Shown here piece after piece: positions 35,400-43,971 of a stretch of DNA of 64,000 nucleotides. The notes beneath the pieces were generated by a model. That model did no database searches. It saw only the letters and a list, made by a program, of their open reading frames with translations, and was not told the origin of the DNA. This stretch comes from Firm-04 sp045627405 (GTDB taxonomy: Bacteria > Bacillota > Clostridia > Oscillospirales > Ruminococcaceae), in NCBI GenBank assembly GCA_045627405.1, contig JAZQNP010000081.1, positions 12,422 to 76,421 of the forward strand. Direction: 5' to 3'. The position numbers were made by a program, and so were the translations under genes. The first letter of the stretch is position 1, and every line of letters begins with the position of its first letter.

Positions 35400-35408
35400 T
35401 GTTTCCTA

Positions 35409-37475
35409 CTATGTGTCGTCGCCGTTTTCTCCGCCGTCATTCGGCGTATCGCCGCCGTTGTCCTCTGTGGATGAAGCGGGTGGCGTCGTTGTGACTGTTG
35501 CGGCTGTTGTCGCATCTCCGGCGGATGTGGTCGAACCCGCGGTTGTGATCGTTGTTGTCAGTGTGGACGATGTTGTCCAGCTGCCGGTATAGGATGTTGT
35601 CGATGCAGTTGTAATGATCGGATTGTTTGCGTAATAAACTGTGATTTCGTAGCCCTGCAAAACGTCGATCACGGTACCGGGTTCCGGTTCGACAGCGCAG
35701 ACATTGCCGTTTGCATACTTGTAGTTGGTCGTCGGCTTATACACAACAGACTGCTTGGCTCCGCCCTCTGCCGTGTACGTCGATGCCTGTGTGGTTGCTG
35801 TTGTGGTGGTACTTGTCGTGCTGTTTCGTCTGCTGTACGAAGCTGTCGTTGTCGTCACTGCGCCCTGTACCCCCGGTACAAAGCCAAGCTCTTCCAGCTC
35901 CGCCAGATATGCTTCCAGCGTATGGCCGCTGAACGAGGGAAGCTCGATTTTGGAGCTGCCGCGGCTGACCTTCACCTTGATTGTGCTGCCGCTGACAAAT
36001 TCCGCGCCCTCTTCCAGCTCCTGCCAGATGATCTGATCCTTATAATCCTCTTCGCTGAATACATATTCCGGTTCCAGTTCCAGCCAGCCTGCCATTTCAT
36101 CCCGCTTGATCTGGAAATTCATACCGACCAGATTCGGCATGATGCTGTTGTACCGGACACCTTCGGTTGTTTCGGTCAACGCCGGCACGACATTATCGAC
36201 AGAAGATGACCACTCCGTATTGCTTGAAAGTGTTTCGCCTCTGCCGCCAAGATGGAAAATCTGCGTCAGTGCGATGACTGCAATCGCCACAATCGCAAGA
36301 AACAAAAATGCAATCAGCAGCGGTCCGCGCACCCGTTCCAGCACAGTCGGTTCTGCTGTCTGCACAACCTTTGCGCGATGGCCGGAAGTTGCAGGCTTCT
36401 GCGGTATGAATTCGGCGGCGGCGGGCTGAAAGACTGTCGTCGCCCCCGATGCCTTGGAATGCTCCTGCGGCTGGCTGCTGCCTGCTGTCGCTGCCGACAC
36501 TGCCGCTGCGGCATCGTCATTGTCCTCGAACAGCAAGGTCACCAGATCGGTGATTGTGCGGACACGGTCGTTTCCGTCCAGTGCCATGCCCTTCATAATC
36601 GCATCGGAAACCTTTTCCGGAATATGCGGGTTCACCTCTGTCGGTGCAATCAAATTGTCATAATCCTGCCGCGACATCGCATCAGTCGCCCGGCAGCCTG
36701 TCAGGATCCGGTACAGCACGGCACAGATGCCGTAGACATCCGTCCACGTTCCCTGCTGTCTGTCTGCAAAATACTGCTCCGGTGCGGCATAACCGTCAAA
36801 CAGCTGGGCGTCCAGCTCCGTGTCATTTGTGCGCACTGCCGAGATGCAGAAATCACGCAGCTTCAATTCGCCCTTGTCTGTGACAAAAATTGTCTCCGGA
36901 CTCAGCCCGCGGTGCAGGACGCCTGCATTGTGCAGCAGACTCAGCGATGTGAACAGCGGCGGAAAGATTCTCCGTACCGTGTTCCAGCTCAGCTCGCCGG
37001 CATTCTCTTTCAGATAATCCAGCAGTGATCTGCCTTCCAGATACTCGTATACTGCATAGGTGGTGTTGTTTTCCGATACCAGATCCAACGCCGGATTGAG
37101 ATGGCTTAAATTCCGCAGACGCGCCAGTGCTTTGTTCAGCTCCGTGTATTCCGCCATCAGAGCTTTATACTGCGCAAGATGTGTGTAGCTGACATTGACC
37201 AGCGTGCTGTTTTCCACACGGCTGCAAAGCTGCTCCGGCAGGTATTCCCGCACCAGAACCTTGCAGTCCGTCGATGTGTCATACGCCAGATATGTCACGC
37301 CTTCGCCGTTCGATTTCTGTGCCTTGCCAATGAGATAGCGTTCGTGCAGAATAGTGCCCGGTTTCAGGTAATTTGCCATACAGGTTTCGTTTCGCTCATA
37401 TCCGCAGTGCGGACAGGCTGCCTGTTCTTCGTCCAGCGGTTCCATGCAGCCGTAGCACAGGTTCAGTTCTCGCAT
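35409..37475 (-). CDS. Membrane pseudokinase with N-terminal zinc ribbon and PASTA-like repeats
   Basis: 688 residues from the ATG at 37475 (ggaaggagg upstream). Order: zinc ribbon (Cys 7, 10, 21, 24); protein kinase fold (about 43-320); linker; membrane helix (about 395-417, LLIAFLFLAIVAIAVIALT); extracytoplasmic PASTA-like repeats (YNSIMPNLVGMNF, IELPSFSGHTLEAYLAEL); and Thr/Ser-rich stretches to the end. The kinase fold lacks catalytic residues: the VAIK lysine position is Arg 76 (CKVLVREYLP), HRD is HRG 188-190 with the later Asn replaced by Thr, and DFG is DFC 208-210. The activation-segment end (AAPEQ) and F-helix Asp (TWTDVYGI) remain. This is the general layout of PknB/StkP surface-sensing kinases, so I infer a non-catalytic sensor or scaffold. 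It has its own promoter. Confidence 0.85.
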   Translation of the reverse strand: MRELNLCYGCMEPLDEEQAACPHCGYERNETCMANYLKPGTILHERYLIGKAQKSNGEGVTYLAYDTSTDCKVLVREYLPEQLCSRVENSTLVNVSYTHLAQYKALMAEYTELNKALARLRNLSHLNPALDLVSENNTTYAVYEYLEGRSLLDYLKENAGELSWNTVRRIFPPLFTSLSLLHNAGVLHRGLSPETIFVTDKGELKLRDFCISAVRTNDTELDAQLFDGYAAPEQYFADRQQGTWTDVYGICAVLYRILTGCRATDAMSRQDYDNLIAPTEVNPHIPEKVSDAIMKGMALDGNDRVRTITDLVTLLFEDNDDAAAAVSAATAGSSQPQEHSKASGATTVFQPAAAEFIPQKPATSGHRAKVVQTAEPTVLERVRGPLLIAFLFLAIVAIAVIALTQIFHLGGRGETLSSNTEWSSSVDNVVPALTETTEGVRYNSIMPNLVGMNFQIKRDEMAGWLELEPEYVFSEEDYKDQIIWQELEEGAEFVSGSTIKVKVSRGSSKIELPSFSGHTLEAYLAELEELGFVPGVQGAVTTTTASYSRRNSTTSTTTTATTQASTYTAEGGAKQSVVYKPTTNYKYANGNVCAVEPEPGTVIDVLQGYEITVYYANNPIITTASTTSYTGSWTTSSTLTTTITTAGSTTSAGDATTAATVTTTPPASSTEDNGGDTPNDGGENGDDT

Positions 37476-37577
37476 TGGCTCCTCCTTCCGTCTGCGTTGT
37501 TTGTCGCGGTAGCCGCACCTCTTTGGGTTTCTGTACATGTACGCAGAGAATCTGATTTATCTTCTTATACAACATAC

Positions 37578-37606
37578 ATTTTATCAGGAATTGCGTCTTA
37601 TGTCAA
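37578..37606 (-). promoter_or_regulatory. Promoter of the pseudokinase gene
   Basis: Minus-strand consensus TTGACA (37601-37606) and TAAAAT (37578-37583), 17 bp apart, about 100 bp before the start. Confidence 0.75.
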
Positions 37607-37726
37607 TGATTTTGCGCGGGTAACACCGTTTTGCTTTCAAATTGTAGCAATTCTGTAATGTTTCCGGTCGCTTTCGACAGTTTTTACCCACCATTCTGCC
37701 GACGATTTGTCAGGCAGAAATTGCTC

Positions 37727-38554
37727 TTATGCGCCCGTATTCAGCAGCTGGGCAATATAGTTCGTCCGGAGATCCGAGATGCCCTGCAATGCACCGCCCT
37801 GATCCCATTGTGCTGTGATGATATACGAGACGAAGTCACCGGTTTCGCCGTCCTTGTAAAAATACCGGTAGCTGCGCTGCACGCTCTTGTCTGCATTGTA
37901 TACGATGCTGAACGGTTCCAGTCCGAGCTGATCCTCTACCTGTTCGACTGTCAGTGCGCCGGTAATCAGGTTCGGGTCAAGATAGGACTTGCGTGCCGTG
38001 CCGAATACGTTCTTTTCCAGCAGTGTGTAATCGTAATACGTTACCGTTGTCAGCGTCTCGCCCTCGGTGTGGCAGATGATTGCCCATTCCGGCATCGTCA
38101 CGCCCATCACCTTGCAGGTCTTCCGGCTTTCGGTCATCGACGTGTGATCTGCATATACCTGATTCAGTGCGGCGAAATCGGATTCGCTTTTTAACGTCAC
38201 TTTCGGCTTCGCCGCGTTCTGTGCGGTCGTGATCTGTGAACCGATGCCCTCTGAAAGCGATGCTGCCTGCCGCGCTCCGTCATTGCTGCGCCGGACAAAG
38301 TATACGATCATCCAGATGACCAGAATTACGACAATGACCGCAATGACCGCTGCCAGCAGACGCTTGAAGCGCGTGCTTGCCTTGTGTGCCCTGCTCTCGC
38401 CCGAATCGGACTGTTTTTTGTTCCTGTTCAGTTTCATGATGTGCTTCTCCTTTTCTTCCACTTCAAACGGATTATTCGGTTCCTTGCCCGATGCAAGCTC
38501 TTCCTTGAAATAATCATCCATGGAATATTCCTGTGTTTTCGATGAATCTGCCAT
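37727..38554 (-). CDS. Single-pass membrane protein of unknown function
   Basis: 275 residues. The cytoplasmic N-terminal 65 residues are charged (MDDYFKEELASGKEP, KLNRNKKQSD); one strong membrane helix follows (about 70-88, LLAAVIAVIVVILVIWMIVYF); the remaining 185 residues are outside and include TYYDYTLLEKNVFGTARKS and YRYFYKDGETGDFVSYIITAQWDQ, which look like a compact alpha/beta domain. I do not recognise the family. It is 27 bp downstream of the methionine gamma-lyase-like gene and probably ends that operon; the pseudokinase gene after it has its own promoter. Confidence 0.75.
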   Translation of the reverse strand: MADSSKTQEYSMDDYFKEELASGKEPNNPFEVEEKEKHIMKLNRNKKQSDSGESRAHKASTRFKRLLAAVIAVIVVILVIWMIVYFVRRSNDGARQAASLSEGIGSQITTAQNAAKPKVTLKSESDFAALNQVYADHTSMTESRKTCKVMGVTMPEWAIICHTEGETLTTVTYYDYTLLEKNVFGTARKSYLDPNLITGALTVEQVEDQLGLEPFSIVYNADKSVQRSYRYFYKDGETGDFVSYIITAQWDQGGALQGISDLRTNYIAQLLNTGA

Positions 38555-38581
38555 TTTGTACCCCGCCTTTCCTTACAGCTT

Positions 38582-39841
38582 TCATAATCCCTGACCGAGC
38601 ATTCGCTGTGCTGCGGTCAGTATGCCCAGTTTTCCGCTGCTGTATGTCAGTCCGCCCTGCAAATACACTGCATACGGTTCGCGCATCGGTCCGTCTGCCG
38701 AAAGCTCAATGGACGCGCCGCCCGTGAACGTACCCGCTGCCATGATGACCTTGCTCTCATATCCCGGCATGTCCCATGCCTCCGGTGTGACAAATGAATC
38801 AACCGGTGAGCCTGCCTGTATGCCGCCGCAGAATGCTTCCATCGCAGCGGGGGAGCGCAGCTTCAATACCGTAATGATGTCTCCTGCCGGCTGTGTCGGC
38901 TCCGGCAGACATTCGTATCCGAGTAAGCGCAGAAGAGCTGCGGCAAATGCTCCCGTTTTCCGTGCATTTGCAACGACCTCCGGCGCGAAAAACAGTCCCA
39001 GATACATCTCGCGGCACATGTTCAGTGAACAGCCGACTTCTTTGCCCATCCCGATGCAGGTCAGACGGTATGCACACTGTTCGACCAATGCTGCACGACC
39101 GGCAATGTAGCCGCCTGTCTGCGCAATGCCGCCGCCCGGATTCTTAATCAGCGAGCCGATGATCAGATCGGCTCCGGCATCGGTCGGCTCGTCGTAATCG
39201 ACGAATTCGCCGTAGCAGTTATCGACCATGATGACAGCATCGGGATTCACCGTTCGCACGGCTTTGACGATCTCTGCGATGTCCGCAACCGACAGGGCAG
39301 GACGCAGCGAATAGCCGCGTGAGCGTTGGAGATACACAACTTTTGCCTCTTTGACTGCTGCCGAAATTGCAGCAAGATCAGGTCTGCCCTCTGCTGTGAG
39401 GTCTGCCTGTCCGTAGGTGATGCCGTAATCCGAGAGAGAACCGTTGCCCTTCTCTCCGCGGATGCCGATGACCTCCTCTAAGGTGTCATACGGTGCGCCT
39501 GTGACACTCACCATTTTGTCGCCCGGACGCAGAACGCCGAACAGTGCTGTCGAGAGTGCGTGCGTGCCGGAGACAAACTGATGCCGCACGAGCGCATCCT
39601 CTGTGTGAAATACCCTTGCCCAGACGCGGTCGAGCTTATCGCGCCCGACGTCGTCATAGCCGTAGCCGTTGGCTCCCGCGAAACAGGCAGCAGATACATG
39701 CTCTGCCTGAAACGCGCTCAGTACCTTTGCGGTGCCGTGCTGTGCGATTCTGTCGATCTCTGCAAACTGTTCGGCTGCCGCACGCTCTGCTTCTGCTGCC
39801 GCTTGCAGCAGACGCGGGTCGAAATCGAAAACTGCATTCAT
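38582..39841 (-). CDS. Methionine gamma-lyase family PLP enzyme (aluminium-resistance-protein type)
   Basis: 419 residues from the ATG at 39841. PLP-binding features of the Cys/Met metabolism fold are present: FVSGTHALSTALFGVLRPGD, DAVIMVDNCYGEFVDYDEP (the Asp that holds the pyridine nitrogen) and ADLIIGSLIKNPGGGIAQTGGYIAG (Schiff-base lysine in SLIKNPG). This branch is often annotated as YnbB or aluminium resistance protein; a gamma-lyase activity is predicted but the physiological substrate is not known. It lies 42 bp after a GNAT gene, in a five-gene operon that starts at the M42 peptidases. Confidence 0.85.
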   Translation of the reverse strand: MNAVFDFDPRLLQAAAEAERAAAEQFAEIDRIAQHGTAKVLSAFQAEHVSAACFAGANGYGYDDVGRDKLDRVWARVFHTEDALVRHQFVSGTHALSTALFGVLRPGDKMVSVTGAPYDTLEEVIGIRGEKGNGSLSDYGITYGQADLTAEGRPDLAAISAAVKEAKVVYLQRSRGYSLRPALSVADIAEIVKAVRTVNPDAVIMVDNCYGEFVDYDEPTDAGADLIIGSLIKNPGGGIAQTGGYIAGRAALVEQCAYRLTCIGMGKEVGCSLNMCREMYLGLFFAPEVVANARKTGAFAAALLRLLGYECLPEPTQPAGDIITVLKLRSPAAMEAFCGGIQAGSPVDSFVTPEAWDMPGYESKVIMAAGTFTGGASIELSADGPMREPYAVYLQGGLTYSSGKLGILTAAQRMLGQGL

Positions 39842-39883
39842 TTCATCACTTCCGTTGCTTTGATTTGTGATACGCCATTGCAT

Positions 39884-40681
39884 TTACAAAATGCCCTTTC
39901 CGCCGTCCGGATCGCCCTCATGGACACGCTCCCAGACGAATTCCGATTCCAGAAGCTGAAATCCGATTTCCTCATAAAAGCTCTTGCGGATGTCCAGTGC
40001 ATAGAGAATGCCGTCCTTGCCGCGCGCGCGGAGATCGTTTGCGATCCAGTGCAGAAAATCCCGCGCATAGCCCTTGCCGCGCGCAGCACGCTTTGTCGCA
40101 ACCTGCCCGATCAGCACATGATTCTCATAATCGTAAATCGCCGTTGCAGCGGTGACGTTGAAGTAGGTGTAGCAGTGGCGCAGACCCCGACGCACCATGT
40201 GCGAGGTGTCTGTCAGCCACATGTCATAGGTAATGATATTGGGAAAGCCCTCTGAAAGGATCGTGTAGACATCATCCAACTTCGGATCGCGGTTGACTTC
40301 TTCATCCTCAAACAATGGCGATACCGGCGCGGGCATCAGCCTGAACACATACCGCGGCAATGTCTGATACCCGTTCAGCCGCAGATTTTTCAGAAGAGAG
40401 CCGCTGCCCTCGACACGAAACGGCTGGTGCATCTGAACGAAGACGGACAGCTCCTCGGCTGCCGCTGTATCCTCTGAGAAATCCTCCTGTGTGCTGACAA
40501 GCAGCGTGCTGTTTTGCAGCATCAGCCATGCCGTTCTGCTGCCCGATGTCAGCGCGAAAAAGCGGCAGAAATCATAGTCTGTGCCGTATGCGGCAAGATT
40601 GCTCAGCATTTTTCGCCCGTAGTGACATGCCGCCAGCATTTGCAGATCCAGCCGCTTCGGTTCTGTGATCTGCGCAATCAT
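39884..40681 (-). CDS. GNAT family N-acetyltransferase
   Basis: 265 residues. The C-terminal half has the GNAT core: IGQVATKRAARGKGYARDFLHWIA (acetyl-CoA-binding R/Q-x-x-G-x-G/A) followed by DIRKSFYEEIGFQLL. The N-terminal 130 residues form a second, weaker domain without recognisable motif, a layout seen in several two-domain GNAT proteins. The acceptor is unknown. The start overlaps the stop of the upstream M42 peptidase by 4 bp. Confidence 0.8.
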   Translation of the reverse strand: MIAQITEPKRLDLQMLAACHYGRKMLSNLAAYGTDYDFCRFFALTSGSRTAWLMLQNSTLLVSTQEDFSEDTAAAEELSVFVQMHQPFRVEGSGSLLKNLRLNGYQTLPRYVFRLMPAPVSPLFEDEEVNRDPKLDDVYTILSEGFPNIITYDMWLTDTSHMVRRGLRHCYTYFNVTAATAIYDYENHVLIGQVATKRAARGKGYARDFLHWIANDLRARGKDGILYALDIRKSFYEEIGFQLLESEFVWERVHEGDPDGGKGIL

Positions 40682-41718
40682 AAGTCTGCCTCCCGAAGCG
40701 ATCTGACCAGTGCATGGGCGAGCTGTTCACACGCTTCTGCGTCAGACAGGCGGATGACGGAAACCGGTGCGTGCAGATACCTGCACGGCACGTTGACTGC
40801 GAGGACACGCACACCGCTGCCTGCCTGCTGGATGGCTCCGGCATCGTTGCCGCCGGCAATTTTGTGCTTGGTCTGCCACGGTATCTGCTTCTCCTTGCAG
40901 AGTGAGACAGCATGGTCATACAGTGCTTTGTCATAGATCGTTCTGCCGTCTGCAAAGGAGATCACCGCACCGCTGCCCAGTTCGCAGACGCGGTCAGCTC
41001 CCTTGGAGTCGGGAAGGTCTGCGGCGGTTGTTGCCTCGAAAATGACAGCAATCTCCGGATTCACCGTCCGCGCAGCCACCGCTGCGCCGCGCAAGCCGAC
41101 TTCTTCCTGTACCACAAACGAAAAATCGGTATCATACGGCAGATCGCTGCGGATCAGCGAGAGCAGCACCGCACACCCAAACCGGTCGTCAATCGCCTTT
41201 GCAGCATAGCTTCCGTCTCCGAACATGTACGGCTCGGTATCAAAATAAATCAGATCGCCTGCCTGCACCAGTGCTTCACTCTCGGCACGGCTCTCCGTGC
41301 CGATGTCACAGTACAGTGCGGACATCGCTGCGGGCTGTGTGCGTTCCGTTTTTGACAGATGATGCACCGGTTTTGCACCGATGACACCCGTGAAAAACGC
41401 ACTGCCGACTTTGACCTGTCTGCCGATCACTGCCGATGCCTGCACACCGCCCACTGCATCAAACCCAAGCGTTCCGTCTGCATGAATCTGTGTGATCATC
41501 AGTGCGACTTCGTCCATGTGTGCGGAAAACAGCACACTGCGCGGTGCGGGAGCTGCACCTTTTTTATGCACCAGCACATTGCCGAGACGGTCAACGCGCA
41601 CTGCCCCTTCCGGCAGATGCAGCTTATCCAGTTCACGGAGGATATACTCGCGTACTGCATGCTCCCTGCCGGATGTGCCGCAGAGCGTGCAGAGCGTATT
41701 CAGTTCCGTCAGGTTCAT
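40678..41718 (-). CDS. M42 family metallopeptidase (second copy)
   Basis: 346 residues from the ATG at 41718, which overlaps the previous stop as ATGA and has aaaggag 10 nt before it; a GTG at 41730 is too close to that site. Di-metal motifs: FSAHMDEVALMI (His), AKAIDDRFGCAVLL (bridging Asp), VQEEVGLRGAAVA (catalytic Glu-Glu) and a C-terminal LHAPVSVI (His). The residue that is usually Asp in AxxxD is Glu here (IFEATT). M42 enzymes are large self-compartmentalising aminopeptidases that degrade peptides in the cytoplasm. Paralogue of the next gene upstream. Confidence 0.9.
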   Translation of the reverse strand: MNLTELNTLCTLCGTSGREHAVREYILRELDKLHLPEGAVRVDRLGNVLVHKKGAAPAPRSVLFSAHMDEVALMITQIHADGTLGFDAVGGVQASAVIGRQVKVGSAFFTGVIGAKPVHHLSKTERTQPAAMSALYCDIGTESRAESEALVQAGDLIYFDTEPYMFGDGSYAAKAIDDRFGCAVLLSLIRSDLPYDTDFSFVVQEEVGLRGAAVAARTVNPEIAVIFEATTAADLPDSKGADRVCELGSGAVISFADGRTIYDKALYDHAVSLCKEKQIPWQTKHKIAGGNDAGAIQQAGSGVRVLAVNVPCRYLHAPVSVIRLSDAEACEQLAHALVRSLREADL

Positions 41719-42752
41719 TTCTCTCTGCACTCCTTTGCGTATTCTGTCAGAAGATACGCGGTTTTTTCTACATCTGCCACCGAGATCACCTCGACCGGCG
41801 TGTGCATATATCGCAGCGGAATCGAGACCGTGCCGGCAGCACAGCCGCCCGGTGACAGAGCCAGCGAATCAGCGTCCGTGCCGGTCAGATCCGGCATAAT
41901 TTCCAGCTGATACGGGATTTCCGCTCGTTTTGCCGTATCAATCAATGCCTGTGACAGCGCAGGGGACAGTACCGGTGAAATGCCGATTGCCGGACCGCCG
42001 CCCATTGCCATGCAGTCTTCTGTGTCATCCGTCGCTGCCGCAAATGTCACATCCACGGCAATCGCATAATCCGCCTTCTCATTGTAAGCTGCCAGCTTTG
42101 CGCCGCGTCCGCCGCGCTCTTCCTGTCCGCTGCATACAAATGTCACATTGCAGGGGAGCGATGGTTCCTTAGCAAGCAGCTCCGCTGTCAGCAGCAGTGC
42201 CGCGACGCCGCAGCGGTCATCCAGTGCCGATCCGGTCATCCGGTCGCCCTGCATCTGTCTGCATGTCGTCGCATAATAAACCGCATCTCCGCACGAAATC
42301 CTGTCTTTCAGAGCGTCTGCCGAGGCGTATCCGAGATCCACACAGAGCATCTCCTGCTCCGGTACCGCCTGCTCGCCTTGCAGCAGATGCGGCGGCAGAA
42401 TGGAAATCACACCGTGCAGCGTCTCACTGCCGTCTGCAATGACCGGCTGTCCCAACAAAAGCCGTCTGTCGATTCCACCGACGGCTCCGATGCGCAAAAA
42501 TCCGTCCTCCGTGATGTCCGTCACCAGAAAGCCGACCTGATCCAGATGCGCACAAAGCAGCAGTGTCGGCTTCTCCGGATCTGTTCCGAGATGTGCAGTG
42601 ACGGATCCGTCCCGGTACTCTGCGTCCGGTATAAAGCTCCGCAGCCGTTCTGCAACCGCTTCTCCCACTGCCTGTTCTCTGCCCGATATTCCGCGCAGAT
42701 CGGCTGTTTCTGCAATCAGTTTTGCCGTCGGATTTTCAAATGCTGCCTGCAA
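41715..42752 (-). CDS. M42 family metallopeptidase (first copy)
   Basis: 345 residues from a TTG at 42752 preceded by gggaggg with an 8-nt gap; no in-frame ATG lies near. Motifs: LCAHLDQVGFLV (His), GSALDDRCGVAALL (Asp), CSGQEERGGRGAKL (Glu-Glu), IAVDVTFA (Asp) and MHTPVEVISV (His), a full metal set. First gene of the operon that continues with its paralogue, GNAT, the PLP enzyme and the 275-residue membrane protein. Tandem paralogues suggest mixed oligomers or different peptide preferences (inference). Confidence 0.9.
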   Translation of the reverse strand: MQAAFENPTAKLIAETADLRGISGREQAVGEAVAERLRSFIPDAEYRDGSVTAHLGTDPEKPTLLLCAHLDQVGFLVTDITEDGFLRIGAVGGIDRRLLLGQPVIADGSETLHGVISILPPHLLQGEQAVPEQEMLCVDLGYASADALKDRISCGDAVYYATTCRQMQGDRMTGSALDDRCGVAALLLTAELLAKEPSLPCNVTFVCSGQEERGGRGAKLAAYNEKADYAIAVDVTFAAATDDTEDCMAMGGGPAIGISPVLSPALSQALIDTAKRAEIPYQLEIMPDLTGTDADSLALSPGGCAAGTVSIPLRYMHTPVEVISVADVEKTAYLLTEYAKECREK

Positions 42753-42789
42753 TGCCGCACCCTCCCTTTATGTCGATTCAAACAGAGTT

Positions 42790-42818
42790 ATTATACCATT
42801 CCATGCGCGAAATTGCAA
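42790..42818 (-). promoter_or_regulatory. Promoter of the M42 peptidase operon
   Basis: Minus-strand TTGCAA (42813-42818) and TATAAT (42790-42795), 17 bp apart, about 40 bp before the TTG start. Confidence 0.75.
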
Positions 42819-42964
42819 GATGCAGACTGCCTTTTGTGGCAATCCGACAAATCGCCCCTCTTTTTTGTTCGCAATCTGACCGAATTGACGGCGTCTCACT
42901 GAGAAATGTGCTTTCTTTCGTCCGCTGTGACAGACTGCCGCGCCTTTTTCTGAGAAAAGAAAAA

Positions 42965-42990
42965 TCCGAAAGCATTTTCATACTTTCGGA
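42965..42990 (-). terminator. Terminator of the MBOAT-SGNH operon
   Basis: 8-bp stem tccgaaag / ctttcgga (42965-42972, 42983-42990) with a 10-nt loop and TTTTTC on the minus strand, about 30 bp past the SGNH gene. Confidence 0.75.
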
Positions 42991-43019
42991 CTTTCCTTAT
43001 ATCAGGCGTTCGGTCTGTT

Positions 43020-43952
43020 TCATTTTACAATCGCATGGGATTTCAGCCATTCTGCCCATGTCAGATAATATTTTGCAAGCGGGTGGGTGCCGTCATGCGT
43101 ATACTCCGCGCCGAGTGCGCCGGTTTCATCGTCAAACAGCGGGTTGACATCCAGATAATACACCGATACATTGTCTGCAAACTGTGACAAAGCGGCGTTG
43201 AGACTGTTAATCTGTTCGTTGTTGATCACATCGTCCTGTTCTGCGCGCGTCTGCGCGACATGCAGGTTCGCTTCGATGCAGATAATTGCATTCGGCTGCG
43301 CGGTATGAATCTGATCAATCAGCTCCTGAAAATGCGTCAGTGTCTTTTCCCGTTCATTGCCAAGCTCGTTGATGCCGAGCATGATATAGACTTTGCCGTA
43401 GGTTCTGCTCGACAAGAGCTGTGCAAAGCTGAGATCCTTTTTCTCTCCGACTTCGTTTTCTGCTTCTGCCACTTTGTAGGTCGCAAGACCGACTGTCGCA
43501 AAATAATCTGCACCCTCAATCGGCGCGTAATTTGCCATGCCGACTGTGCGGGAATCCCCGATAAACAGCACGTCGCTGAAATATCCTTCGGGTGCATCGG
43601 TCACGGTGCCGCTCTTTTGTGTCTCCGTCGGCTGTGTTTGCGGCGGCGTTTCTGTTGAGACAGTTGTCTGCTGTGCATCTGTTGCCGCACTGTCTGTCGG
43701 CACTGTGGTGCTTTCCGACGGGCTTTGGGAATCTTTTGCGGATGCCTCCGTCTGCGCCGTTGTTGTCACCGTAATGCCGGTGCCGGTCGGCACTGTGACC
43801 TCCGGTGCCGCCGCAGAGCTTTCCGCAGGATGATCCCGCTCGATTTCTGCTGCGGGCGTTTTCCAGATGAACAGCCTGCCTGTCAGCAAAAATAAACCGC
43901 AGAATACAACAGCCAGCACAGACGAATAAAACTGCCGTTGTTTGTTGGTCAT
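43020..43952 (-). CDS. Membrane-anchored SGNH/GDSL hydrolase-type protein
   Basis: 310 residues from the ATG at 43952 (aaagggtga upstream; a GTG at 43967 lies on that site). One N-terminal helix (about 10-28, VLAVVFCGLFLLTGRLF), a long Ser/Thr/Pro-rich linker (about 40-115), then an SGNH domain with VLFIGDSRTVG (nucleophile Ser), MLGINELG and THDGTHPLAKYY (Asp-x-x-His). The linker would span the wall region. It follows the MBOAT gene by 19 bp, as in alginate- and peptidoglycan-type O-acetylation pairs, where the MBOAT protein moves acyl groups out and the SGNH protein places them on the polymer. Confidence 0.88.
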   Translation of the reverse strand: MTNKQRQFYSSVLAVVFCGLFLLTGRLFIWKTPAAEIERDHPAESSAAAPEVTVPTGTGITVTTTAQTEASAKDSQSPSESTTVPTDSAATDAQQTTVSTETPPQTQPTETQKSGTVTDAPEGYFSDVLFIGDSRTVGMANYAPIEGADYFATVGLATYKVAEAENEVGEKKDLSFAQLLSSRTYGKVYIMLGINELGNEREKTLTHFQELIDQIHTAQPNAIICIEANLHVAQTRAEQDDVINNEQINSLNAALSQFADNVSVYYLDVNPLFDDETGALGAEYTHDGTHPLAKYYLTWAEWLKSHAIVK

Positions 43953-43971
43953 GGGAATGCTTGTCACCCTT

